A stretch of DNA of 64,000 nucleotides from Cupriavidus pauculus. GTDB taxonomy: Bacteria > Pseudomonadota > Gammaproteobacteria > Burkholderiales > Burkholderiaceae. A model generated the notes under the pieces. It saw only the letters and a program-made list of their open reading frames with translations, was not told the DNA's origin and did not search any database. Below are positions 34,638 through 44,424 of this stretch, piece after piece. The position numbers and the translations under genes are program-made. Numbering within the stretch: position 1 is the stretch's first letter; each line of letters opens with the position of its first letter. The stretch is from NCBI RefSeq assembly GCF_022179805.1, contig NZ_BPUO01000007.1, forward strand, positions 124,001 through 188,000, in the 5' to 3' direction.

Positions 34638-35624
34638 ATGCACACGCAAAACTTTTCCGCGTGGACCCATTCCCACGTCTTCGACACCGGCAATCAGGCG
34701 GCCGAACGCGGCACGCGCCTGGTGATGTGGATCACGCTCGCGATGATGGCCATCGAAATCGCGGCCGGGCTGGGCTTCAACTCCATGGCACTGCTGGCCG
34801 ACGGCTGGCACATGAGTTCGCACGCGGTGGCCATCGGCCTGTCGGCGGCTGCCTATGCCGCTGCCCGGCGCCTGGCGCACGATGCGCGCTTCACGTTCGG
34901 CACCTGGAAGATCGAGGTGCTGGCCGCGTTTGCCAGCTCGGTGTTCCTGCTGGGCGTGGCGGCGCTGATGATATTTGGTTCAGTGGAACGCCTGCTGAGC
35001 CCGGCCCCGATCCACTATCAGGAAGCGATGGCCGTGACCGCCGTCGGCCTGCTGGTCAACCTGGGCTGCGCGCTGATCCTGGGCGGTGCGCATCATCATC
35101 ATGACCATGATCACGGGCACCACCATGGCCATGACCACCACCATCACCACCACGACATCAACCTGCGCGCGGCCTACATCCACGTGATTGCCGACGCGGC
35201 CACGTCGGTGCTGGCCATCGTGGCGCTGGCCGGTGGCTGGTGGCTGGGCTGGAACTGGCTGGACCCGGTCATGGGACTGGTTGGCGCCGTGCTGGTGGGG
35301 CGCTGGGCCATCGGGCTGATGCGCCAGAGCGGCACAGTGCTGCTGGACCGGGAAATGGATCACCCCGTGGTGGACGAGGTGCGCGAGGTGCTGGACGAAT
35401 TCGCGCACGGCGACAGCCACACCCGCATTGCCGACCTGCATGTCTGGCGCGTGGGCCGCGAGCAGTTTGCCTGCATCGCCAGCCTGGTCACGCACGACCC
35501 CACCCTGACGCCGCAACGCGTGCGGCAGGCCCTATCGGTGCATGAGGAACTGGTGCATGTGAGCGTGGAGATCAACCAGTGCGACGATGGCCCGGCGCAC
35601 TCCCGGGCCACGCATCGCCGCTAG
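34638..35624 (+). CDS. dmeF: cation diffusion facilitator DmeF-like
   Basis: A 328-residue inner-membrane metal exporter of the CDF family. About six helices are present: 25-55, 65-80, 95-120, 127-150, 185-210 and 215-235. The metal-binding pattern is ADGWHMSSH near 56-64 and HVIADAATSVLA near 183, as in the DmeF group. A His/Asp-rich loop (about 152-175) sits between helices 4 and 5. DmeF of C. metallidurans exports Co2+ (and other divalent ions). The C-terminal cytosolic domain includes RIADLHVWRVGREQFACIASLV. The gene stands alone, with a weak ribosome site. Confidence 0.88.
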   Translation: MHTQNFSAWTHSHVFDTGNQAAERGTRLVMWITLAMMAIEIAAGLGFNSMALLADGWHMSSHAVAIGLSAAAYAAARRLAHDARFTFGTWKIEVLAAFASSVFLLGVAALMIFGSVERLLSPAPIHYQEAMAVTAVGLLVNLGCALILGGAHHHHDHDHGHHHGHDHHHHHHDINLRAAYIHVIADAATSVLAIVALAGGWWLGWNWLDPVMGLVGAVLVGRWAIGLMRQSGTVLLDREMDHPVVDEVREVLDEFAHGDSHTRIADLHVWRVGREQFACIASLVTHDPTLTPQRVRQALSVHEELVHVSVEINQCDDGPAHSRATHRR

Positions 35625-35643
35625 GTTGCAAACCCGGTGCCGC

Positions 35644-36627
35644 TCAGGGCACCAGCAGGATGGCGCCGGTGGTCTCGCGGCGCTCCGCCGCCTCGTGGGC
35701 GTGCGCCACATCGGCCAGCGGGAACCGGGCGCCGATGTCGACCTTCACGTGACCGGCGGCGATGGCGTCGAACAGGTCTTTGGCATTGGCACGGAAGCGC
35801 GCAGCGTCCGCGTTATGCGGGAACACCGAGGGCCGGGTCAGGAACAGGCAGCCCTTTTTGTTGAGCAGTTCCGGCTCGATGGCCGGCGCCGGCCCCGATG
35901 CCGCGCCATACAGCACGACCATGCCGAACGTCTGGGCGCAGTCGAGCGACCCGAGGAAGGTGTCCTTGCCCACGGCGTCGTAGACCACCGTCACGCCACG
36001 GCCGTCCGTGGCATCGCGCACCTGCTTGACCCAGTCGCCGTGGCTGTAGTCGATGGCGATATCGCACCCGGCGGCCTTCGCGCGCTCGCACTTGGCCGCC
36101 GAGCCGGCCGTGCCGATCACGCGCGCGCCCAGCGCATGCGCCCATCCACTGAGAATCTGGCCCACACCACCGGCGGCCGCATGCACCAGCACCGTATCGC
36201 CGGGCTTGACCGCATGGGTATGGCGCACCAGGTATTGCGCGGTCATCCCCTTGAAGATCGTGGCCGCGGCCTGTTCGTCGCTGACGTTGTCGGGCAGTTT
36301 GACAAGCTTGTCGGTGGCCACGTTGCGGCCTTCCGCATAGGCACCGAGCCCGGCGTTCATGTACGCCACGCGGTCGCCCACGGCCACATCGGTCACGCCC
36401 TCGCCCACCGCCTCGACCACGCCAGCCGCCTCGAAACCCAGGCCGGTACCGGCCGGCAGCGGATACGTGCCGCGACGCTGGTAGATATCGATGAAATTGA
36501 AGCCGATCGCGGTATGCCGCACGCGCACCTCGCCGGGCGCCGGTGCCGGCAGCTCGACCGATTCGAGCCGCATGACCTGCGGCGCTCCAAATTCGTGAAG
36601 GCGGATGGCGCGGACGGTGCTGGGCAT
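35644..36627 (-). CDS. qor: NADPH:quinone oxidoreductase
   Basis: A 327-residue medium-chain reductase without zinc ligands. FNFIDIYQRRGTYP and AAGGVGQILSGWAHALGARVIGTAGS (pieces at about 45 and 148-175), with the NADPH-binding AAGGVGQ, are qor signatures. YDAVGKDTFLGSLDCAQ follows. Cytoplasmic, it reduces quinones by one electron or enones. The length equals E. coli QorA (327). It converges with dmeF 19 bp away. Confidence 0.92.
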   Translation of the reverse strand: MPSTVRAIRLHEFGAPQVMRLESVELPAPAPGEVRVRHTAIGFNFIDIYQRRGTYPLPAGTGLGFEAAGVVEAVGEGVTDVAVGDRVAYMNAGLGAYAEGRNVATDKLVKLPDNVSDEQAAATIFKGMTAQYLVRHTHAVKPGDTVLVHAAAGGVGQILSGWAHALGARVIGTAGSAAKCERAKAAGCDIAIDYSHGDWVKQVRDATDGRGVTVVYDAVGKDTFLGSLDCAQTFGMVVLYGAASGPAPAIEPELLNKKGCLFLTRPSVFPHNADAARFRANAKDLFDAIAAGHVKVDIGARFPLADVAHAHEAAERRETTGAILLVP

Positions 36628-36698
36628 GGGGTCTCCTCGATTCGCTGTCAGAAAATGAAGACCCGATTATTGACGCTTTTGCGAATTCCTGCCGGCGC

Positions 36699-37142
36699 TC
36701 ACGCCAGTTCCGCGCTCATGCACAAGGCGCTGGTATCGCGCAGCCGTCGGAACTCCTGGCTCTCCAGCACCTCGACCGGCAATTTCGACGCGTGGATCAG
36801 CGAGAAGCCGTAACGCGCGAAATAACTGGGACAGGTGGAAGTCAGCAATACCGCGCGGCGGCTGCCGTTGGCCCGCGCCCGCATCATCACCGCGCTGACG
36901 AGATGGCTCGCCACCCCCTGGTCGCGCCATTCGCGCAGCACGGCCACCGATCGGATGATCGCGGTATCGCCGAACAGTTCGGCACAGGCGCAGCCCACCA
37001 GTTGCGATTCGAGCACGGCCACATGGAATTCGCCAACGAGCCGCGGCAAATCGTCCACCGGCAAGCCGCACCGCTCAAGAACGGCCCCGATGGCGGGCGC
37101 ATCCGTCGGCTGAGCCATACGGATTCGCATATCTTTAATCAT
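36699..37142 (-). CDS. GNAT family N-acetyltransferase
   Basis: A 147-residue GNAT protein. The acetyl-CoA segment is IIRSVAVLREWRDQGVASHLVSAVMMRA (pieces at 68-95), close to the Q/RxxGxG/A motif, followed by RRAVLLTSTCPSYFARYGFSLI. It resembles ArsN2 or YhdJ types by eye, but substrate cannot be told. ATG 37142 has AGAGG 6-8 nt upstream. It precedes qor on the same strand by about 70 bp and could be cotranscribed. Confidence 0.82.
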   Translation of the reverse strand: MIKDMRIRMAQPTDAPAIGAVLERCGLPVDDLPRLVGEFHVAVLESQLVGCACAELFGDTAIIRSVAVLREWRDQGVASHLVSAVMMRARANGSRRAVLLTSTCPSYFARYGFSLIHASKLPVEVLESQEFRRLRDTSALCMSAELA

Positions 37143-37508
37143 TTGGAGCCTCTGTTTCTCTCATCACGTTGCGACGGATACGCCATGGAAGCCCTGCATG
37201 GTGAAACTGGTGCGCATACCGCCGGCGATATTTACCGGCAGTCGTACGACAACGAGCACCAAAGAGAGCGGTGAAATGCTGACGATTGGTGCGTGTGCGC
37301 CTCACAGTATCGCAATCGCGACCGAGTTTCCAGAGGGGAGTTCACCGGATGCGACGCTTGCCATGCATGGCCAAAAAAGCAGCATGAAATGCGCCAGCCA
37401 TGCCCATGAGTATCGGCAGCGTTCGTGAAAAAATCAGGAATGCCTCACGCACCGCAAAAGCCATTGGCGAAGCCGAGAAATCAAGGCGGGAGAAACCGCA
37501 GGAGGGAT
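37143..37508. other. 366-bp gap before tRNA-Cys
   Basis: No well-supported gene. A 40-codon minus-strand ORF (37342-37464) encodes a hydrophobic peptide but lacks a ribosome site. No terminator, repeat or clear promoter was recognised. Confidence 0.5.
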
Positions 37509-37583
37509 GGAGGCGGGGATACGGAATCGAACCGTCGTAAACGGCTTTGCAGGCCGTCGCATAACCACTCTGCCACCCCGCCC
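37509..37583 (-). tRNA. tRNA-Cys (GCA)
   Basis: On the minus strand the acceptor arms GGCGGGG (37577-37583) and CCCCGCC (37513-37519) pair, followed by T73 and an encoded CCA. The anticodon loop CTGCAAA gives GCA, read Cys. GGTTCGATTCC is the T arm. All 75 nt including CCA are normal, and it stands alone. Confidence 0.96.
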
Positions 37584-37699
37584 GGGGATGACGGCGCCGA
37601 ACGGGCCGTGTTGTGGTGCGGGGCGCAGTGTAGCCCAAGTGGAAAAAACCTGCAGGGCGTGGCCGCGCACTGCCGGCAGTGCCAGGTGGCGGCGCCAGG

Positions 37700-38179
37700 C
37701 TATTCCTCGGGGCTGCCCATGGCCGACTGCAGATAGTTCTGCACGCCAACCTTGCCCACCAGCTCGATCTGCGTCTGCAGCCAGTCAATGTGGTTTTCGG
37801 TGTCGTCGAGGATGTCGGTGACGATGTCACGCGACACGTAGTCGCCCACCGATTCGAAGTACTTGATCGCCTCCTTGAGACTGACCTGCGAGACCTGTTC
37901 GAGCTTCAGGTCGCAGCCGAGCATTTCCTCGGTGTTCTCGCCGATCATCAGCTTGTCAAGGTCCTGCAGGTTCGGCAGGCCGTCGAGCATCAGAATGCGT
38001 TCGATCAGTCGATCGGCATGCTTCATTTCCTCGATCGATTCCTCATATTCATGCTTGCCCAGCGCCAGCAGCCCCCAATGGCGATACATGCGGGCGTGCA
38101 GAAAATACTGGTTGATTGCAGTCAGCTCGTGCTTGAGCTGGCCGTTGAGCAATTGAATGACCTTCTTGTCCGTTTTCAT
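37700..38179 (-). CDS. bfr: bacterioferritin
   Basis: A 159-residue iron-storage protein forming a 24-mer cage in the cytoplasm. Aligned without gaps to E. coli Bfr, the ferroxidase ligands Glu18, Glu51, His54, Glu94 and His130 are present, and the haem ligand Met52 (EEMKHAD). Position 127, normally Glu, is Thr (DDTENH), so the second iron site may be weaker. The Fur-like sequence at 38305-38323 lies upstream. ATG 38179 gives the E. coli-like [12 protein letters not shown] start. Confidence 0.94.
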   Translation of the reverse strand: MKTDKKVIQLLNGQLKHELTAINQYFLHARMYRHWGLLALGKHEYEESIEEMKHADRLIERILMLDGLPNLQDLDKLMIGENTEEMLGCDLKLEQVSQVSLKEAIKYFESVGDYVSRDIVTDILDDTENHIDWLQTQIELVGKVGVQNYLQSAMGSPEE

Positions 38180-38304
38180 GACAGCGATCCCCAAAAATCT
38201 CCGGCGACGATTTTCATGGTAATTCCCTGTTCCGGAAGTTCAAGCCCGGCGCGGCTTTCCGGGCGGTTTCTCACCTAATAAATCGCCGCACCGATTATGC
38301 GAGT

Positions 38305-38323
38305 GATACTGATTCCGATTCAT
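38305..38323. promoter_or_regulatory. possible Fur box upstream of bfr
   Basis: GATACTGATTCCGATTCAT matches 12 of 19 positions of the Fur consensus GATAATGATAATCATTATC. It lies 126 bp before the bfr start. Weak evidence. Confidence 0.35.
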
Positions 38324-38329
38324 GAGGAC

Positions 38330-38358
38330 AAAAAAGGCGCCTCGGGAGAAGGCGCCTT
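38330..38358 (-). terminator. terminator of the DUF2383 gene
   Basis: Read on the minus strand, AAGGCGCC and GGCGCCTT form an 8-bp stem with a 9-nt loop followed by T residues. It is about 40 bp past the DUF2383 stop. Confidence 0.8.
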
Positions 38359-38385
38359 GCGTCATTTTGGCCTTGCGTCATTTTG
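38355..38385. repeat. 15-bp direct repeat
   Basis: CCTTGCGTCATTTTG occurs at 38355-38369 and again at 38371-38385, one base apart, overlapping the terminator's edge. Origin is unclear; it may reflect slippage. Confidence 0.75.
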
Positions 38386-38395
38386 AGTAGCGTAC

Positions 38396-38851
38396 TTATT
38401 CGCCGCTTGCGCGATAGCGGTTACGCAAATCGCGGATCAGATCATGATTGCGCAGCACGCCCTGGTACTGGCGCTCGATCAGCGCGCGGATATCGAAACT
38501 GAGATCGGTTTCCTGCAGGGCATCGGCGTACTTCTTCTTGGCCACATCCTCGCCCTTCTCTGTTTCTTCCAGAATGGACAGGTCGGTACGATCCGATACC
38601 GCCGTGCGCAGACTGATCCAGCCACGATGCAGCGCGCCGGCCATGCTGCCATGATCCTCGGCCTTGCCACCCAACGCCGCCACCTGCCCCTGCAGCTCAC
38701 GAACCGCTGCCCCACACTCGGTGGACCGGCTGGAAAACAGCGTCTTCAGCTCCGGGTTCTTTGCATCCTCGGCAGCCTTGCGAAAGCCCTCTTCGCCGTC
38801 GCGCGAGACTTCGATCAGGTCATTGAGTACGGACACATTGTTGTCAGCCAT
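38396..38851 (-). CDS. DUF2383 (PA2169-type) four-helix-bundle protein
   Basis: A 151-residue soluble, all-helical protein of the ferritin-like PA2169/DUF2383 family. VLNDLIEVSRDGEEGFRKAAED at 8-29 and VLRNHDLIRDLRNRYR near the end are the conserved parts. Function unknown; members often accompany stress and iron genes. It lies just upstream of bacterioferritin but has its own terminator between them. Confidence 0.82.
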   Translation of the reverse strand: MADNNVSVLNDLIEVSRDGEEGFRKAAEDAKNPELKTLFSSRSTECGAAVRELQGQVAALGGKAEDHGSMAGALHRGWISLRTAVSDRTDLSILEETEKGEDVAKKKYADALQETDLSFDIRALIERQYQGVLRNHDLIRDLRNRYRASGE

Positions 38852-39025
38852 AACGGACTCCTCTCATCTCAACGGCGCGCCGTGCGGGCGCGACGCCCAT
38901 GGAATATCCCGCACGCCAAAAAGCGTGGCGCGCGGCCTCAGTTCCAAGATAGAAGAGTGGCCCCGCCGGGGATGTCGGGGGGCCTCGCAAGCCGTTGTCG
39001 GCCTTTGCCTACATGACTTGCGTCG

Positions 39026-39622
39026 TCAGTCCAGCAGATGTCCCATGCGCGACCGCTTGGTCGCCAGGTATTTTTCGTTCTCGGCATTGGGGGGCACGAT
39101 GTGACGCATCTGCTCCGTCACACGGATACCGGCCTCTTCCAGCGCCTTGATCTTGACGGGATTGTTGCTCATCAGCCGGACCGACTGAACGCCCCACTGG
39201 CGCAGGAAATCGGCCGCAAAGGCATAGGTGCGGGCGTCGATGGCCTGGCCCAGGGCCAGATTCGCATCGACAGTGTCCAACCCGCCATCCTGCAGGGCAT
39301 AGGCGCGGATCTTGTTCGACAGCCCGATACCGCGGCCCTCGTGGCCGCGCAGGTACAGCAGCACGCCGCGGCCTTCCTCGGCAATCTTCTTCATGGCCAG
39401 GTCCAGCTGCTCGCCACAATCGCAGCGGCAGGAACCGAACACGTCGCCGGTCAGGCATTCGGAATGCAGGCGCAGCAGCACGCTTTCGCCCGAGATGTCG
39501 CCCATCGAGAGCGCCAGATGTTCGGTACCGGTATCCACGCCCTGGAAGGCATGGGCGGTGAATTGGCCATAGCGGGTCGGCAACCGGGCGGAGCCGATCA
39601 GCTCACTTTCTAGGTCTTTCAT
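39026..39622 (-). CDS. ribA: GTP cyclohydrolase II
   Basis: A 198-residue enzyme for the first step of riboflavin synthesis. The three zinc Cys are in [10 protein letters not shown] near 57, with [10 protein letters not shown] before it. The GTP-binding [17 protein letters not shown] and the [16 protein letters not shown] segment follow. ATG 39622 gives the E. coli-like length (196). An upstream Met at 39661 is an alternative, but neither has a strong ribosome site. It stands alone; no other rib gene is near. Confidence 0.92.
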   Translation of the reverse strand: MKDLESELIGSARLPTRYGQFTAHAFQGVDTGTEHLALSMGDISGESVLLRLHSECLTGDVFGSCRCDCGEQLDLAMKKIAEEGRGVLLYLRGHEGRGIGLSNKIRAYALQDGGLDTVDANLALGQAIDARTYAFAADFLRQWGVQSVRLMSNNPVKIKALEEAGIRVTEQMRHIVPPNAENEKYLATKRSRMGHLLD

Positions 39623-39806
39623 ATGATGTTCACTGGAGGCGCCATGGGGCCCGCGCAGCATGATGCGGGCACGGGACAGGCGCGCCACGCGGCGCTGATT
39701 GGGAGGGGGCGCGGACGCGGCATGCCGGCAAGGATACCGCGAAATGCATTCCGCCATTCACCGAGGGGTTACCGGACGGTAGGCGCCGGCATCCGGCGGC
39801 AGCTGC

Positions 39807-39920
39807 TCAATCCGGCACAAAGACGCCGCTGGTACCCGCGCGGCGCACCTTGATGGGCTGGTTGGCGCGGCCGAGCAGGGGGAAGCGGTGGCGGAATTCT
39901 TGGGGGGTGAGGCTGTCAGT
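39807..39920 (-). pseudogene. C-terminal fragment of an unknown protein
   Basis: In one frame about 35 codons read DSLTPQEFRHRFPLLGRANQ... ending ...GVFVPD at stop 39807-39809. The reading runs straight from the IS3 fragment in a different frame. It looks like the tail of a gene broken at the junction. I do not recognise the family. Confidence 0.45.
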
Positions 39921-40062
39921 TCGCCTTTTTCTATTGCCTCCACCACCGCCAGCTTAAAAGCCAGCGTGTAGTCACGTTGGGTTCGCTTCCGATCCGCCTC
40001 CAAGGCACGCTCCTCATCACTGCAAGAAAAGTGTCAACCTTATTCAGGACGAGTCAGTTTCA
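39915..40062 (-). mobile_element. IS3-family remnant (orfA start and left end)
   Basis: The minus strand shows, from 40003, EADRKRTQRDYTLAFKLAVV then EAIEKGELT, which is the start of IS3-family OrfA (helix-turn-helix). The frame begins at a TTG after GAGGAG and is lost after about 30 codons at 39915. Ahead of it TGAAACTGACTCGTCC...GTTGACAC (from about 40062) looks like the left inverted repeat. The rest of the element is missing. Confidence 0.7.
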
Positions 40063-40065
40063 TGT

Positions 40066-40095
40066 GAAAAGGCCACGCTCTCGCGTGGCCTTTTC
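40066..40095. terminator. bidirectional-type terminator after glmS
   Basis: GAAAAGGCCACG and CGTGGCCTTTTC make a 12-bp stem with a 6-nt loop and T runs on either strand. It sits 31 bp beyond the glmS stop. Confidence 0.85.
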
Positions 40096-40125
40096 ATACA
40101 CACACTCACCAGCAAGTCGAAGCGC

Positions 40126-41964
40126 TTACTCCACCGTTACCGACTTTGCCAGGTTGCGCGGCTTGTCCACGTCCGTGCCACGTGCGCAGGCCGTGTGATA
40201 GGCCAGCAGCTGCAGCGGCACCACGTGCAGAATCGGCGAGAGCGGGCCGTAGTGCTCGGGCATGCGGATCACCTGGATGCCGTCCGACGACTGGATATGC
40301 GTGTCGGCATCGGCAAACACGTACAGGCGGCCGCCGCGTGCGCGTACTTCTTGGATGTTCGACTTCAGCTTCTCCAGCAGCGCATCGTTCGGAGCCACCG
40401 TGACCACCGGCATGGCTTCCGTCACCAGCGCCAGCGGGCCGTGCTTGAGCTCGCCAGCCGGGTATGCCTCGGCGTGGATGTAGGAGATTTCCTTGAGCTT
40501 CAGCGCACCTTCCAGGGCGATCGGGTAGTGCAGGCCACGTCCCAGGAACAGCGCGTTCTCGCGGCGGGCAAAGTCTTCCGACCAGGCGATGATCTGCGGC
40601 TCCAGCGCCAGCACGCCATGCAGCGCTGCGGGCAGGTGGCGCAGGTTGGTCAGCGCTTCGGCTTCCTGCTCATCGTTCACGTGGCCGCGTACCTTGGCCA
40701 GTGCCAGCGTCAGCATATACAGCGCGGCCAGCTGCGTGGTGAACGCCTTGGTCGATGCCACGCCGATTTCCGTACCGGCGCGCGTCAGGAAGCGCAGTTC
40801 GGTCTCGCGCACCATCGCGCTGGTGGCGACGTTGCAGACCGCCAGCGTGTGCGTATGGCCCAGCGAACGCGCGTGGCGCAGCGCGGCCATCGTATCGGCG
40901 GTCTCGCCCGATTGCGAGATCACCACTACCAGCGCACGCGGGTTGGGCACGGTCTCGCGGTAGCGATACTCGCTGGCCACTTCCACCTGCGTCGGGATCT
41001 TGGCCACGGACTCCAGCCAGTACTTGGCCGTGCAGCCCGAGTAGTAGCTGGTGCCGCACGCCAGGATCAGCACGCTGTCGATCTCGGCAAACACCCGTGC
41101 GGCATTGTCGCCGAACAGGTCCGGCGTGATGGCGGAAATGCCTTCCAGCGTGTCGCCCAGCGCGCGCGGCTGCTCGAAGATTTCCTTCTGCATGAAGTGG
41201 CGGAACGGCCCCAGTTCCACGGCCGCGGCGTGGGCTTCCACCACGCGCTCTTCGCGTTGCACCTCGATGTCGTTGACATCGCGGATCGTGGCGCCGGCGC
41301 GCGTGATTTCCACGACGTCGCCCTCTTCCAGGTAGACGATGCGGTTGGCGGTGCCGGCCACGGCCAGCGCGTCCGATGCCAGGAACGATTCGTCATTGCC
41401 CAGCGCCACCACCAGCGGCGATCCAGCGCGCGCGCCGACCACCACGTTCGGCTGGTCCTTGGCCACCACGGCAATCGCGTAGGCGCCATGCAGGCGCTTG
41501 GTCACGACGCGTACCGAGCCGAACAGGTCGCCGCGCGTGGCGCTGCTGGGGTACGTGTAGGCCTGGTGAATCAGGTGGGCCACCACCTCGGTGTCAGTCT
41601 GCGATTCGAAACCGTAGCCCACGGCGCGCAGTTCGTCGCGCAGCGGCTCGTAGTTCTCGATGATGCCGTTGTGCACCAGCGCGATGGTCTCGTCCGAGAA
41701 GTGCGGGTGGGCGTTGACCGTGTCGGGCTTGCCGTGCGTGGCCCAACGCGTATGGGCGATGCCGATGTGTCCGCCCAGGCCGGACGATTGCGTCTGCGTG
41801 TCCAGGTCCGCCACGCGCGAGACGGTGCGCGCGCGTTCCAGGATCGCGTCGCGCACGACGGCCACGCCGCAGGAGTCATAGCCGCGGTATTCCAGGCGAC
41901 GCAGCCCTTCGACCAGGACGGGAACGATATTGCGGTGCGAAACCGCGCCGACGATGCCACACAT
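40126..41964 (-). CDS. glmS: glucosamine-fructose-6-phosphate aminotransferase
   Basis: A 612-residue enzyme that makes glucosamine-6-phosphate from fructose-6-phosphate and glutamine. The N-terminal glutaminase starts MCGIVGAV (Cys1 after Met removal), with [11 protein letters not shown] and a DTEVVAH segment. The two SIS isomerase domains have [18 protein letters not shown] and the C terminus KSVTVE. All family landmarks are present. It lies downstream of glmU (15 bp), so both are likely one operon for UDP-GlcNAc synthesis. Confidence 0.97.
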   Translation of the reverse strand: MCGIVGAVSHRNIVPVLVEGLRRLEYRGYDSCGVAVVRDAILERARTVSRVADLDTQTQSSGLGGHIGIAHTRWATHGKPDTVNAHPHFSDETIALVHNGIIENYEPLRDELRAVGYGFESQTDTEVVAHLIHQAYTYPSSATRGDLFGSVRVVTKRLHGAYAIAVVAKDQPNVVVGARAGSPLVVALGNDESFLASDALAVAGTANRIVYLEEGDVVEITRAGATIRDVNDIEVQREERVVEAHAAAVELGPFRHFMQKEIFEQPRALGDTLEGISAITPDLFGDNAARVFAEIDSVLILACGTSYYSGCTAKYWLESVAKIPTQVEVASEYRYRETVPNPRALVVVISQSGETADTMAALRHARSLGHTHTLAVCNVATSAMVRETELRFLTRAGTEIGVASTKAFTTQLAALYMLTLALAKVRGHVNDEQEAEALTNLRHLPAALHGVLALEPQIIAWSEDFARRENALFLGRGLHYPIALEGALKLKEISYIHAEAYPAGELKHGPLALVTEAMPVVTVAPNDALLEKLKSNIQEVRARGGRLYVFADADTHIQSSDGIQVIRMPEHYGPLSPILHVVPLQLLAYHTACARGTDVDKPRNLAKSVTVE

Positions 41965-41979
41965 AGCTGAACCCCTTTA

Positions 41980-43341
41980 TTATTTCGGTTGCTTGACCGG
42001 ACGCTGCCAGGCGTCGATCGTCATCTGTTTCGCGCGCGACAGCGTGAGCTTGTCGGCCGGTGCTTCCTTCGTCAGCGTGGTGCCCGCGCCGATCGTCGCG
42101 CCGCGGCGCACGGTTACCGGCGCCACCAATTGCGTATCCGATCCGATGAAGACATCGTCCTCGATGACCGTGCGATGCTTGTTCACGCCGTCATAGTTGC
42201 AGGTAATCGTACCTGCACCGATGTTCACGCGCTGGCCAACGGTAGTGTCGCCCACATAGGCCAGGTGATTGGCCTTGCTGTGGTTGGCGATCTGGCTGTT
42301 CTTGACCTCGACGAAGTTGCCGATGTGCACGTCCTGGCCCAGCTCCGTGCCGGGGCGCAGTCGCGCATAGGGCCCGATGCGGCCGTCCGGCCCGATCTTT
42401 GCTTCCTCGAAATGGCAGAACGGTTGCACGCGTGCGCCAGCGCCGACAGTGGTGTTGCGGATCACGCAGTGCGCACCAATGTGCACGCCATCTTCCAGGT
42501 GCACGTGGCCTTCGAACACGCAGCCTACATCGATGGTCACGTCGCGCCCGCAGGTGAGTTGGCCACGCACGTCGATGCGCGCGGGATCGAGCAGCGTAAC
42601 GCCCGCTTCCAGCAGTCGTTGGGCGACGTTGCGCTGGTGGATGCGTTCGATCTCGGCCAGTTGGACCTTGCTGTTGACGCCAAGCGTCTCCCACAGGTCC
42701 ACGGGCTGGGCCGAAACGATCTCCACGCCGTCAGCGGCGGCGCGTTCGATGGTGTCGGTCAGGTAGTACTCGCCTTGCGCGTTGTCGTTGCGCAGCGTGG
42801 ACAGCCAGCGGCGCAGATGGCCGGTCGGGCAGACGATGATGCCGGTGTTGATCTCGCGGATCGCGCGTTCCTCGTCGGTGGAGTCCTTCTGCTCGACGAT
42901 GCGCACGATATTGCCGGCGGCGTCGCGCACAATACGACCGTAGCCGGTGGGATCGGGCATTTCGACGGTCAGCACGCCCATGCGTTCGCCGCCGGCGGCC
43001 TGCACCAGGTGCTGGAGGGTGGCCGCAGACGTTAGCGGCACATCGCCGTAAAGTACCAGCGTGGGCTGGGCGTCATCGAGCAGCGGCAGCGCCTGCATGA
43101 CGGCATGGCCGGTGCCCAGTTGCTGCGCCTGCTCGGCAAACGCGACATCGTCAGCCGCCACGGCGTCGCGCACGTGTTCGGCACCGTGGCCTACCACGAC
43201 CACCAGCCGCGAAGGCGACAGCGTACGGGCGGTGTCGAGCACATGAGACAGCATGGGCCGACCGGCAACCGGGTGCAGTACCTTGGGCAGCGCGGAGTTC
43301 ATGCGCTTGCCCATCCCCGCGGCAAGAATGACGATATTCAC
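41980..43341 (-). CDS. glmU: bifunctional GlmU (UDP-GlcNAc pyrophosphorylase / acetyltransferase)
   Basis: A 453-residue enzyme catalysing the last two steps to UDP-N-acetylglucosamine. The N terminus [21 protein letters not shown] (two pieces) with LAAGxGxRM is the nucleotidyltransferase motif, and LVLYGDVPL follows. The C-terminal half is a left-handed beta-helix with hexapeptide repeats ([23 protein letters not shown] in pieces). The start is GTG at 43341 with AGGA 8 nt upstream; this gives the usual length. It is followed by glmS after 15 bp. Confidence 0.95.
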   Translation of the reverse strand: MNIVILAAGMGKRMNSALPKVLHPVAGRPMLSHVLDTARTLSPSRLVVVVGHGAEHVRDAVAADDVAFAEQAQQLGTGHAVMQALPLLDDAQPTLVLYGDVPLTSAATLQHLVQAAGGERMGVLTVEMPDPTGYGRIVRDAAGNIVRIVEQKDSTDEERAIREINTGIIVCPTGHLRRWLSTLRNDNAQGEYYLTDTIERAAADGVEIVSAQPVDLWETLGVNSKVQLAEIERIHQRNVAQRLLEAGVTLLDPARIDVRGQLTCGRDVTIDVGCVFEGHVHLEDGVHIGAHCVIRNTTVGAGARVQPFCHFEEAKIGPDGRIGPYARLRPGTELGQDVHIGNFVEVKNSQIANHSKANHLAYVGDTTVGQRVNIGAGTITCNYDGVNKHRTVIEDDVFIGSDTQLVAPVTVRRGATIGAGTTLTKEAPADKLTLSRAKQMTIDAWQRPVKQPK

Positions 43342-43466
43342 AAGGAGGTTCCTAAGTGAGTGTGTCTGAGAAAAAGCTGAAAAATCCGAGCCTGGGAACA
43401 ATGGGGCTGATGCGGCTGAACCGTTGCCAGGACTGGGCTGGCGGGCGATCTGCGGGCCCCGGAAAC

Positions 43467-44414
43467 ATGCGCGCCGATTCTAGCACGCGCCCTTTGCCAG
43501 GACCGGGTCGATCACTTGGCGTTACCGTTGTTCACATTTGGACACGCCGCGTTTTTGCATGGTTTGCAGCATTTACCATCATTTTGGCGTTGGGCGGATG
43601 CAACGCCATGAAACTGGGCTACCAGCAGGGCGACAAACTGGCCTACTGGTGGGTAGACCGTTATGTCGACGTTTCCGACGACCAGGAGCCGCCCACCAAG
43701 GAAGCGATTGCCCGCTTTTTCAGCTGGCACCGCCGGGCCCAGCTACCCGAGATCGAAAAGGTCCTGACCCGCGTGAAGGGCGAAGTCGCCGGCCCGGTCG
43801 ACGCCGCAATGATCCGCCAGGTGCAGCAGGACACGAACCGGTTGGGGCGCCAGGCCTTCGACAACGCCGTTCCCGACATGGCCGACCTGATGCTGACACT
43901 GACGCCAGACCAGATCAAGCGTATGGAGGCCAAGTTTGCGGAAAGCAACGCCAAGTACCGCAAGGAATTCCTGAAGTCCGACCCCGAGGCCCGCACCGAC
44001 GCGCGTTTCGACAAGATCATGGGCTACGCCAAGCTGGTATACGGAGGCTTTTCGGACGCGCAGCAGAAGGACATCCGGTCAGCCATGGGGCCGTACATGC
44101 AGGGCGCCGACGCGCGCTACGCGGAACGCGTCAAGCGGCAGCAGGAATGGGTGACCATTGCCCGCGAGGTGTCGACCAGCCATCCGCCCAAGCCCCAGGT
44201 AGAAGACATGCTGCGCAAGTACGCCGATCACTGGCAGCGGCCGTCAGCCGGCGAGCAACGCAGCACCTCGGCTGGCGTGGACCTGACCGTCAAGATCGCC
44301 AACCTGACCACGCCCGACCAGAAAGCCCATGCGGTCAAGCGCTTTGACGGATGGATCGACGATACGCGCTCGCTGATGCGCGGCGGCGGGGAGTCGTCTC
44401 AGGCGACGAAATAA
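43467..44414 (+). CDS. DUF6279 family lipoprotein
   Basis: A 315-residue envelope lipoprotein of unknown function. The signal [16 protein letters not shown] has the lipobox LGGC at about residue 45, an unusually long n-region, so the exact start is uncertain (the frame is open from 43356). The mature part is helical and charged: [30 protein letters not shown] (pieces), and [17 protein letters not shown]. It is divergent from glmU and converges with ttcA, 10 bp apart. Confidence 0.75.
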   Translation: MRADSSTRPLPGPGRSLGVTVVHIWTRRVFAWFAAFTIILALGGCNAMKLGYQQGDKLAYWWVDRYVDVSDDQEPPTKEAIARFFSWHRRAQLPEIEKVLTRVKGEVAGPVDAAMIRQVQQDTNRLGRQAFDNAVPDMADLMLTLTPDQIKRMEAKFAESNAKYRKEFLKSDPEARTDARFDKIMGYAKLVYGGFSDAQQKDIRSAMGPYMQGADARYAERVKRQQEWVTIAREVSTSHPPKPQVEDMLRKYADHWQRPSAGEQRSTSAGVDLTVKIANLTTPDQKAHAVKRFDGWIDDTRSLMRGGGESSQATK

Positions 44415-44424
44415 GGCCCGATCG

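Noticed and set aside
37342..37464. 40-codon hydrophobic ORF after tRNA-Cys
   Set aside because: Single-span-like peptide, but no ribosome site or promoter; not supported enough to call.
40195..41970. 591-codon plus-strand ORF across glmS
   Set aside because: Antisense shadow of glmS, with composition biased to Arg, His, Gln and Val and no recognisable motif.
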